64,000 nucleotides of DNA from Amblyomma americanum (Eukaryota > Arthropoda > Arachnida > Ixodida > Ixodidae): contig NC_135507.1 in the NCBI RefSeq assembly GCF_052857255.1, positions 73,873,330-73,937,329 on the forward strand, written 5' to 3'. Positions 14,301-26,300 of the stretch are shown here, piece after piece. Each line of letters starts with the position of its first letter. The stretch's first letter is position 1. The notes beneath the pieces were generated by a model. It had not been told where the DNA came from, ran no database searches, and saw only the letters and a list, made by a program, of their open reading frames with translations. The position numbers were made by a program, and so were the translations under genes.

Positions 14301-17300
14301 CAAAGCGCTTATTTATCGCCCTCGAGTAATGTGCGCCAGCAGTGTGTATAGTTTATGTACACAAACAGTGCGGAGGCCTCAAAGAGAGGCCGACGCCTCG
14401 GATATATGCGTGGCAGCTGAAGCCTAGCTGTGCTGTGCCGCACGATGGCTTCCAGCGGGCATGGCTGGGCGTTTGTTTGGCAGGAAAGGCCTCTCCGGCG
14501 AGGTCGTTCTCCCACGATCCCGGCGCTGGGCGTCGACGGGGCAGACGACGCAGGCATGCAGCGGCGCAGCAGACGATTCACGGCCGCTGATAGCAGTCGA
14601 GGCAGGTGAAAGGGAAAGAAAGAAGCGTGGATAGATAGCGAAGGACGGCTGTCTTATGTATACGCGCACAACGTGTCCCTCACATAGTCAACGCGGAGTG
14701 GTTTGTGTTGTTCCTCGTCCTTCGTACCACTGTTTTATTCTTCCCTCCTTGCGCGTTACTGTTCTTTTGACTGACTTGCTGCTTGTCCATATAACGCGGG
14801 TTACGAAACGTGCTCACTCTTTTTTGTCCTCACTAAGCTGTACACACAGATAGAGAGAGAGAGAGAGCGCTTCGCGGCCGGATAAAAAAGCCGGTTGAAG
14901 TGCGGCCTCAGGAAGACAATGAAACGCAGAAAGCGCTCCGACTGCGGAAGATACGCGCACACGGGACGAGCTTTGTGCGCCCGGCGACCTTTCCTGCCTT
15001 CCGTTGTCCTCCCGCGCGAGCGCTAACCCTAATTCTCAGTTGCGGTCCAGCTGCCAGCTAGCAGCGCCCCCCTCTTCGTCGTCGGCGCAATAGCAGACCA
15101 CGCGCTGGGAAAACGGGCGGAGTGCACAGCAGACGAGAAAGTGGGGCTGCGAGCGACGAGGCTTAGCGGCTATCCCAACAGAAAACGCCCATGGCGTGGC
15201 CCCGCGTACGGTATTTATTTGACAAGAGCGGTGTGTGTGTGCTCGCTAGCGGCACGGCCGCATTTTTTGGCGCCCCGTCATTTCTGTCATGGCAAAAGTG
15301 GACGCGGCGGCTGTGGCGGCGAAACGCGGGGTGTATAATACTCATCCCCGCGAGACATACGCGTCATGCGTGCAAGGCTGCATTTTGGGTGCTGGGCCCG
15401 GCGTTTACTTTCAGTTCCGTTTTGCTGGCCCTCTCCGTCTGGGCCAAGCGGAGGCGGATACGTCACGAAATATGCGGTACCGGCGAAGGCACGCAGTGAA
15501 TAGAGGAATATATATGGTTTTGTCTTTCCTTGCTAGACGTTTCTTATCACGTGAAGAGGGAGTCGGAGCGGGCGTTTTATGGCGTGCTATTGGGACAATA
15601 TGCCATTACTCGCTGAATGAGAGAGAGACAGAATTACGAATATGTGTTTTTATTTCCTGTGTATGCGAAAGTGCGTATTTTGCTGCATAAGCTACGAGCA
15701 AGCAACGTAGTTATACGAGAGCAGCCTGTAGAATCGCTTCTATCCTTGACTAATAAAACGTTCACGCGAGGAGGAGGTTCAGAAGAAAGGAAAGTCGCGT
15801 ACTTCTCTCTCTCTCTTTTCTTTTTTTTTTCAAGGAAAGAAATGGCAGAGTAAAAAATGAAAATTGGTTTTTGGGGAAAGGAAATGACACAGTATCTGTC
15901 TCACATATCGGCAGACGTCCGAACCGCCCCGTAAGGGAAGGGATAAAGGAGGGAGTGAAATTGAAGAGGTGCCGTAGTGGAGGGCTCCGGAATAATTTCG
16001 ACCACCTGGGGATCTTTAACGTGCACTGACATCGCACAGCACACGGGCGCATTAGCGTTTTGCCTCCATAAAGACGCAGCCGCCGCGGTCGGGTTCGAAC
16101 CCGGGAACTCCGGATCAGTAGTCGAGCGCCCTAACCGCTGAGCCACCGCGGCGGGTTCGCAGTAACGTACTGTCGCACTCCTTAGTGGTCACCACAACCC
16201 CGCCGTAAAAGAAGGGAGTTAGGAGGGTGTGAAAGAAGAGAGAAAGGGTGCTGTTCAGTGAATAACTCTGGAATAATTTCGAACTCATGGGCATATTTAA
16301 CGTGCACTGACACCGCGCAGTACACGGGCACGTTTTGCGTTTCGCCTCCCTAGAAACGCGGCCGAATTTATAGTAAGAAGGGCCAGAGAACTTTCTCCAA
16401 CTTTTCAGTACGCCGCTGGATCAAATTTCGTGTCCAAGCCCACCTGGATGACCATAATACTAGCCGTGTCTTTGTAAGCTAGCGTACGCACTGCCACGAA
16501 CATAGTAAACTGCATGCGGGGTAGGTTATCCGCGTCACCTACTAGATACATGAGCTTGGTAAACAGGAAAGTATAGAGCGTACAACCTCAATGGAATACA
16601 GGGACTTCTGTGGGAAATCATGGTTTCGGATTGCATTTCGACGGCAGCTTGGACCCCAGCGCGGTTTTGCTTATGCATGCCTGCAATTTTGTATTATTTT
16701 CTCTTTCCCTTTCCCTCGGCCGCAGCTTTACCGCGAGGAGCCTGGCACAGGACGCGTCTACGTGGCGCTGTCGTCGGATTCGACCTGCACCACGCAGCTG
16801 ACCTCGGCCACCAGCGGATACGAGTCACTGATATTGACACCAGGTGAGACCGTCACAAGAGTGCACATTTGGCCTTGTTATGTGCAACTTATGTCTTTTC
16901 CCCGGCCCTCATGTTAGCGCGCTGCTTGTTTCAAGTCTTTTAAGCGGTATTGCTGCTTCGTAAAACGCTTATATGGTGCACCGGAAACCTCACTGGTGGG
17001 ATTAACATGCTCTTACTCTATTCTACAATATCGTGCGCCAGCCGTTGTACTCTTTATACGGAAGCCCCTGAGTGAAATCCGTATAGCGCGTGAAACCTCA
17101 AGAGCGATTAGGTTTTTATGTGCGGTCAGCGCAGATGTGCTATAGATGCATAGACAGCCTTGTTCAAAAGTTCCCAGGCCACGAGGTCCGCTGCCAAGTC
17201 TTGGTAGAGCTTTTGTACCTGTGCCACACGCACACAGGAAACGGCACTAAATGCTTAATGCCGTCAAGTTCAGAGTTGGTGCTACACTTTCAGATTTAGT

Positions 17301-20300
17301 GTCAATATATATTAGGTGCGTCACGATGATGAAAACGCCTGCAAGCCAAACAAAAATTTTACCTGATTATACAAACAGTGCTTATGAGTGCACAAAATTT
17401 CATCATTGCTGTCCACTTATGCGGTTTATAAGCAAACCGCTGTTTTTTTTTTCTGTGTGTGTGTTGAATGTTGTACGTCGGCTGTGGGCGGAGTCCTGGA
17501 GGCCGAAGTATGTACAGCACTCGTCCCCTAGACACAGTACACTATATATCTCCGTGTGCCCTCCTTTGGACGCAGTGCCGGAGCGCAGCCTTCCCGCCGA
17601 GGTGGAGTCGGCTACGTGTCGCTACCCCGAGTGGAGCCAGGGCCACTGGGAGCGGGTTCGCGTCGAGGCCGGCACCCTGGTCTTCCGGGACACGGACCGC
17701 TTCGTTACGCTTACCGCTCGCTGCGTGACCCGGCAGAACAGCACCCCCAACGACCGGCTGCTCGTCTACGGAGTCACCCAGTGGTGAGCATGTTGTACAT
17801 ACTATACACGCACGTGCATCGTACTATACTTATCGGCCGTATGTGCTGCCGCCGCCTCACTTGACCCGAACACGTCTATGGCGCCTTTTCATTTTTATGC
17901 TGGCGAAAGAGCTAGAGACAGAGTGTTATCCCTTTAGAAAGGTAACCAATCTACTATATAAAGTTCAAGTCCAGACGTGTGTCTTCGTCGGTAGGACATA
18001 AGAAATAAGCATCGGGTTAAGACTTGGACTAGGAGGAAAAATACGAATAAACGCTGCTCTTAACTTCAGCACCCTGTGTCTGTGTCACGAAATTCGAACA
18101 GATATCGAAATTCAGTCGAAGATTTATTGCCCGTATAAAGTTTTGTTCTTTATTTAGAGTTACGGCTTGTTGATCTCTTAATCTAGAGTTAATGCAGAGT
18201 TTACCTGGAGTTAAAATATTAGGGTTAATCCATTGTTATTCGAGTGTTTTTACTATTAGTTGTGGCATTTTGGTGACAAGCAGGCTTTAACGTCCCGAAG
18301 CTGCAAAAGTGTTCTATGAGATATGCCAGATTTGAGGCTGAATTGGGCATGTTTGCATGTCGCCTCCACTGAGACGCGGGCGGGATGCGAGCCCGTGACC
18401 TTGGTCGCAGCAGCCGAACGTCGTAATCATTGAGCCTAGCTAACAAGGACAAGCGGCCTAGTTATAATTTCTGGGGTTTAACGCGCTATAGCGACTCCGG
18501 CTATGAGGGACTCCGTAGTGAAAAGATTCCGGAAATTTCGAAGACCTGGGGTTGTGTAACGTGCGCTGACATCGCACTGTACACGGACCTCTAGAATTTC
18601 GCCTCCATGGAATTGCGACCGCAGCGGCCGGGATCGAACCCACGTCTTTTGGGTCAGCAGCCGAGTGCCATAACCACAGAGCCACCGCGGCGGCAGGAGG
18701 GCTTGTACTGGAATGCATATTGTAACCGTGCAAACAAACAGGGACGATCCGCGCCTTGTCCTGTCACTTCATTCCTACGTCTCTGCTTGCGCGGCTTATA
18801 AGTAGTCTTCCCTTAAAAATTGTCATATTTGCGTTTTTTTTATATTCGAACCTTGCATGTGACGGCGCCCGTACAGGCGCGGCCAGGATAATAATAAAGC
18901 GTATTTTGCCGTTGTAATTCTTTTCTCATAGTCTACACGGAGTAACCTACGGCTCCTTCGCATTTTTATGTGCAAGCTTGAAGGCAGCACCTAATCACAT
19001 AAACATAACAGACATTCTAAATGAACATGAGATATTTATATCGTCGCAGCGTGCTTGATATTTTGATGGCCGTTGTTATACTGTCATTTCGTTATAGCGA
19101 CTAATTCGAAATTCTAGAGGCTCGTGTACTGTGTGATGTCAGTGCACGTTAAGGAACCCCAGGTGGTAGAAATTTCTGAAGCCCTTCACCATAGCTTCCC
19201 TCATAGCCTGTGTCGTTTTGGGATGTTAAACCTCCTTAGATCAGACTAACTCGATATATAGCCGAGCAATTTGCAAAGGAATTTCACCTGTTTCCTTTAA
19301 TCGGAGTCATTTCGTTGTGGTGACGAGGCTTAGAACTATGTCACTGTCTGCCTTTCGATTTATAGTGATTTCCCAGCGCTATAAGATTCGTGTTGTACCG
19401 CCGCAGTTGCGCAACAGCTGCATGCAGAGTATACGTGTGTACAACTATCATGGGAATGCATGTAGTTTGACGCATCTACGTGAACATCAGAGCAATATGA
19501 TGACTCCTCATTGTTCAAGTCTTTCATGTTCCACATAACTTCAGATGTTTCTGTGACACACTAAACAACGCTTACACAGTTTATTTATTCTTTCACAGTG
19601 GCGAAGAGCTCTACTATTGTCTTTGGTTGCGGCGCCGGTCCCTCAACGTCATGGAATTCCAGCTAGGTAAGTTTTCCCTGCTTCCATCAAAACATTGGAG
19701 GTGAAATACCAAGGGATGCTGAATGTTATCTGTTGTGGCTTATGTTATCTTACCTGCCTGCTGTCTTATTTTCTACAAAAAAAGAGGAACAGTAGAAGAC
19801 ATCACAACTGACCTGTGGTGGGGATGGAACCAACCAACTCTGCATGTCGCATGTAGCTGTTGGTTGATTCCTTTCCACGGTGTGGGGTTCTTCCTATTTT
19901 CTGTCACTATATCTTCTATCTTAAATGATTACGTCAGTCATTATCGTTATAATTAAAAGAAAAAAATCTCGTGCGTCCACGGATTCAAAGGCTTTTTGCG
20001 TGTTTTTGCTTATATATTAGGTATCCATTACTGAGGCAGCCCTTACCATGCAGCCGCATTCCTAAAGGATGCACTGTTGCAGCTAATTCCACATTAGCGT
20101 AGAAACAGTGTTAGCAATTAACATCTCGACTTCGCTCTTTTCCCAGGATCCAACCCCAGCGCGCACCCTTCGGATGCGCTCTGCAGTGATGAACAGTTCA
20201 CCACCACCACGTGGGTGACGCAAGGAAGTGAGTGCCACGTCATTTCCGTACGGCGCAGTGACTATCTTTTATACCTTTCCACGCGCGGCGGTTTAGCTAA

Positions 20301-23300
20301 TATGCATTTATTACCTCATATGACAGGTGAAGTGGTTTCAAACCAGCGCCTGGAAGCCTTTAGAAACAGCACGTGTAGGGGTTAAGGGTGTCCGTTGCTT
20401 GGGCTAACGCGGTTGCTGCGACGAGCCTATGTACGGCCCGCGCACGCGCAGTATCCGGCGTAGCACATTCTAGAGACGCTGTTGACGCATGTGCTACTCC
20501 AGCTAGCGGCAGCGCAGCGTGCATACGTTCCAGGGGATGAACTGAAAGCTTCGCCAAAAGTTTTTTAGGTTCGCCACCGTGTTCTCCATCCCGTCTGACC
20601 GCGGCGCGCCGACAATGGGGGCTAAAAGCGTTTCATGCTTAACATTTACCTGCTGGGAGCACGCGTGAAAAAAAAAAAAAAAAAACGTACATCGTTGTCT
20701 GCCTTTCTTTTTTCACTTCTAGTAAGAAGTGCAGCATTCGCGATCTTTCGCCTGTGCAGGATGTCCCATGAATGTCCTGCGACGGCTCTCCCTGTGCCTG
20801 AGCAAACTGTTGGTGGAAAGGAGGCAGCAGCGAAGTGGGATGGCACGTGGAGCGGGTGACGGTTGGGCACGCGCGCGCGCTTGTGCACTGTTTTCGCGGC
20901 AACTGCCTTAATCATGCAGAATTCTCATCTATTGAAGGCTGGAAGCTGCGTTGTTAAGGTGCAGGCGACAAAGGAAGCGCGGATGACAGAAACACGCCCT
21001 GAAGGCAACCCGCGCGAAGTCTTCCGCGGCATAGTTTCGTTTTCGAGCTTTTAGTTGTTCTCGCTGTATAGCGCCCCTCTGGCGGTGCAGCCCGCAGCCA
21101 CAGCGAGATTCACGTCGCCAGTTAGTCTGCTCGGCATAGGCGTCGTAGGCGTGGGTGCAACACGCCGGAAGCCGCCGAGCTCTGGCGGTCGAGCGCCGAT
21201 GCAGCCTCGTCCCTCTCCGGTCGGTCTGCCGTCGCCGCTCCAAGCGCGCGCTAAACGTAGGCTGTCAAAATGCCGGCACGAGGTAAATTATTATCGCGAA
21301 GTGACTTTGGATCGCGACATAGCATGCGGGAACGCTGCCACAGTTGCAGTTGCGACGTAACAGCCGAGTCTCTATACATTGCTTGGGAGGACTGGCTCAC
21401 GAAAGCGCAGCAGTGCCGCCGCGGTGGCTCAGTGGTTATGGCGCTCGGCTGCTGGCCCGAAAGACGCGGGTTCGATCCCGGCCGCGGCGGTCGAATTTCG
21501 ATGGAGGCGAAATTCTAGAGACCCGTACTGTGCGAGGTCAGTGCACGTTAAAGAACCCCAGGTGGTCGAAATTTCCGGAGCCCTTCACTACGGCGTCCCT
21601 CATAGCCTGAGTCGATTTGGGACGTTAAACGCTCATAAACCATAAACCATCACGAAAGCGCAGCGGCCGGGAACGTATCAGCGGGGTTCTGCGCTGTATT
21701 ACGAGTGTGTGTATTTCCATAGGATCGCAATTACAGACACTATACTTCCACTTGTCGCAGGGACCCAGTCTTCGCTGGCCGCGTGTCCCATCACGGGCGA
21801 CTACACGGGCGTCATCCCGGGCACCACGGGGCTGTGTGCGCGCGTCGCCTCCGACTGCAACAACCCGGACATCATGTTCTACTCGGTCAGCAGCTGCGAC
21901 AACAGGACGCACGTTTACGAAGGTGAGCCCCTGCGGTGATTCTAACGAACAGCTGCTCCGCTGCTTCCAAAGAGTGCGCAGTACGGCGCTGACAGGCAGA
22001 ATGACGCTACTGCGTCCTACCTGTCACGAAGTTCACCTGCACCACTGGCCCGACTGCACCCTGAAAAGACGCGCCATGGGTAACCCAGCTGCACTTTGGT
22101 CTGCCATGTCGATCGCAGCGCCATAACACTAGAGAAGGAATCAGTTTTAGTGCATCCATGGATGGATGGGTGGATGGATGAACGAAAGATAGGAGCGATC
22201 CCCTTTGAAATGTGGTGGTGGCAGATGCCACCTTGCTCGGGGTTTTTTCTTTATATTTATTTCTTTAATGACGTTATAAGTCAGTCTATAGATTAGTCAT
22301 TTTTCTTTAAATACATTTTTACTCCAATACTTCTAACCTTATTTTACTTCTCTCCTAATCCAGTTAACCCAGTGCTTTTCCACGCCCTCCGCCTGAGATT
22401 ATCGGTATCAGCACAACACGAGCATCCGTGCTCGGTTGACGCCACGTACGGTGTGTAGGTGATTTGTGCCACTTACAACGAATCTTTCAGTGGTCAAAAC
22501 CGTTAGCCATGGCAGTGACAGTCCGAAACCTGTAAGCGAGCATAGCGGCGGCAACGTATGTGCGTCTGACTGTCCCGCATGGCTCCTAAAAAGCAAGCCG
22601 AAAGAGGTTGCGCATTTGCAACTGTCGAAGCTGTCAATACCCCTCAAAGGAGACCCTCCCCTCCCCCAGACCATGGCGTTGACCGCTTGTCGTAACCATG
22701 GTCATGACTACAGTGCACTATATTAGGGGTATTAGGAAAAAGCGGGAGTGGTGGCGTGAAGCTGGTAGTCAACTGCCGACAGCGGCATGCACTGACATAG
22801 AGTTAACCGCGCTGGCGTGCTGTAGAAAGCAGCGCCCACTTATGGACACAAACACTGCATTCGACCTTCGCGCAATGAGAAGCTGCTGTCCCAGACCGCA
22901 CTTTGCCGTTGCCGAGCCGCAAACGAACAGATGGCCTCGAGAAGATTTGTGACTACCCGTCTGCTTGAGAGGAGCAGACGTAACACGCCAGTGCATCACT
23001 ACCATTAACTTCACACCAGTGCACCTGTTGACAGGCGATATTTCTGTATTCACGTTGCCGATGCGCCACAGCCTTTCCACTGACCACTACTTCTAGTTCA
23101 CTGTAATGACATTGCATTTAACCCTCTAGCATGGCATCGCAGGCGACTGGCAGGTGCCTCTGAAATCGGAGTAACCGCGACTTCCATGACGTCATGACAG
23201 TCGGACGATGCTATTGGCTGCGTTCTTTAGCTGTATCCAACTATAGTTAAACATTACACTTCCTTGGTTGATGGACTGCAAGGGCACCTTGTCATGTCTA

Positions 23301-26300
23301 TGTGTATAAATGCAAGACTACTTTTGCACCTCGGAACACGTTCTCATTTACAAATACTCAAAGCAGTGCACACTGATGCCATGCTTGCATCTACAGCATG
23401 CTCACATAATGCAAAACATAAGTTATCATCAAATTATATACTTACCAGCACATTATGCTGTAAATAAAAAAAAAGAAAACCTCACAGCTATGATTTTCAG
23501 TGTACTTATCAGCAGAAGCCACTTTCTGAAAAAGTTTTTATGCACACCACTATGCAAGAATACAGAAAACTCTGCTGTCTCCTGTTGCTGGACATACACC
23601 AGGAATACTCGAAGTCAGCTTAGTCAAAGCCTGTTGCATTTGTGGCATTTGATAGCAGGAAAAGAATAATTGCGTCCGGTACCTGAATGCGATAGCCCAT
23701 TAGCTCCTTTATTAAAATTTTTGCTAGGGCAGGAGAGGATGCAGTGCACTCAAGTGCCATGTACAATGCTTGGTAAGCTTGTGTGACTTATGCCAGCCGA
23801 TCCAATTTTTCATTTCTTCTTTTTTGTTTAGCTGAGGTTCCACCAATGCATGAATTAGCTGGCTCTTGCTATACCGTTTTGTGGCTTTATCTGATCGCCC
23901 ACACTGCTGGAAGTTTTAAAAAAATGTGCATGTAATATATGCAACAAATTGAATGATGCCACATGCAAAAAAATCCTTACAATGACAAAGTTTCCAAGGG
24001 CACAGTAAAGTGTGTGAAGGTGCGTTTATTTAGGGGGGTGGCTCTTAGGCTGTGGAAAGCAGTTCTCAGAGGCTTTACATTACCACTCTGTGTTGCTTAT
24101 ACCTCCTCTTCTTCTATTCCTGATGCAGAACGTGAGTACCGGTGCCTTGGTAGCTGGGAGGAGGATGGCATGACATTCACATATACGCAACGACGAGACA
24201 TCCCGGGATACCAGTGCTTTGTGAGTGTGGTCCACTGATTCCTTACCATATGGAACAAGTTGACAATACTGATGGCGTATAGTATACATATATGTGCATG
24301 CTTAGCGCACGTCTTCCTTCTTTCAATGGCAAACGAATAGGCAGTAAACTCTCAAGTAAGCAGACGAAGTCATTTTATGCTCGCAAAATCATTAGAAAAC
24401 CACGATTTCTTCCATTAGTTACACAATGCAAGTGATATGCAAACAGTATAGAAGGTTGAGAAACTGCTTGCAATTATGTTGTTAGCCAAACAAAGACTCA
24501 AAACTGCATTTTGTGCCATCCAATAACTATGCCAATAACTGTGCCAATAACTGAGGAGTGCATTTAAATAGTGGATATGCTTACCACTGCAGGAAAAGGA
24601 ACACAAAAGTATTTAACATTTTCAGAAAGTGGTCACGTCTTTCTCTTGAAGCACAGGTTTTTCCAATTAAATTTTATCATCTGTATGTAGCAGTTTGAAA
24701 GACAAATTACTTTAGCTAACTAATTGTCTCATTAGCTAGTGATCACAACAATACTGATGGTGTGTAAACATAGGTGCATGCATAGCCCAGGTCTTCTTTC
24801 TCTCAAAGACAAACAAGCGGGCACTTGGTCACCTTTGTCACTGTGCAGCACAAAAGTGCAGTTGACAGTCAAGAGCACCTTCTTTGCCTTATGACAAAAC
24901 TTGTATAGAGTTTCCTTTCTGTGTTGTTTATGTTCATCACAAGTGAGCTGCTCATTAGTCCGATGGTCCTGCAACTTTGTTGAAAGCGATATCCTGTTTT
25001 GTTTTTTTTCAACAGTCCGGAAAGATTATACGGAGTGGAGATGAGGCCTACATCAAGGAGGCAGGTGAAAGCTGCATGCGCGGTGAAGATCCCCTGCTCT
25101 ACGGGATGAAGATCACCAAGCAAGGTAAGGCAACTCTTCAGCCTCTACACCCAGCTCACAGTGGTGGTAGGAACTTCGCCACTGCCATAAACAAAAAAGG
25201 GCCTTGCATTATCCTGAGCAAGCGTTATGAGGAGCGGATTCCAAGCTTGGCTATCTCCAGTGGTTGCTTATCGTACTAACGCCGCCTCCTCCCTTGAACT
25301 GTGGTTATCTCTGTACTGCCAACTCCCGATAATTCAAATTTGAAGGGGCCTGAAAATTTTTGAATGACCTATGTGGCATTCAAAATAATGGGAGCCTTTT
25401 GATTATACATGATGTTGACAGGGCTGAAGTGATGTTCCTATCATCTCTCAGTCCTCCCTCTTTAAGCAAAATATGGCAACATTTGCCAGAAGGTTAAGAA
25501 TAGTATGCCACTGCAGTGAAGGTATTGCATTAACCATTCCTAAAGCAGGATTAATTAGACACGTGCCCAACAATTTGGTGCAAACAAAACTAGAATAGCT
25601 ATTCTGAAATGTAGATATAGGTGGCTCACACTTAGTTTGTAAATGTCTTTTGCCGTGGTAGAGCACCCAAACTTTTCCTTCCACACGCCTTGCATTATAT
25701 TCACTAGAACTCCTCATTTAGGCAAGCAGTCAAAATAATGTGTAAACACTGCGACAGGCTGTGCTTTTCGCAGTTGTTTGGACAAAATCTATGCTCAAGA
25801 TTACTTTGCTACACAATGGAAAGGAAGCAATTTGCTTGGACTTCGTTTTTATGTCCGATTTGTTGATGTTTTTGTGCCTCTTTTGCAGCATCGTGCAACA
25901 CTGTGCTTCCACCTCGTCCGCCTCCTGTGCGGGTACCTGCACCGCCGCCTCGGAAGATTGGAGGTCGTCCGCTGGTGCCTCCACTGCACCCAAACACCCA
26001 TGACCCTTACTGGTATCGGGCAGAGACACAGCAGCCCAGCACCAAGACATGGAAGGCTGTCACTGGTATGCATCAGAATATTTATCTACAGTCGAATCTT
26101 GTTATAACGAAATAATGGATATAATGAAGGAATGTCGATTCCCCTTGGAAGCTCGGTCAACATGGGCTACAACGAAGCTATACCTATAACGAAGTAATTG
26201 TCGGGCTGCCTCAACTTTGTTGCAGTGAGGTTCATCTTTGCAGTAGAATCTCAATGATACGAATAATGCGTGGTTGCGAAAAATAATAATATCATCTAAA

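Noticed and set aside
13000..15500. GC-rich open frames in intron 5
   Set aside because: No domain, splice context or codon bias supports a nested gene.
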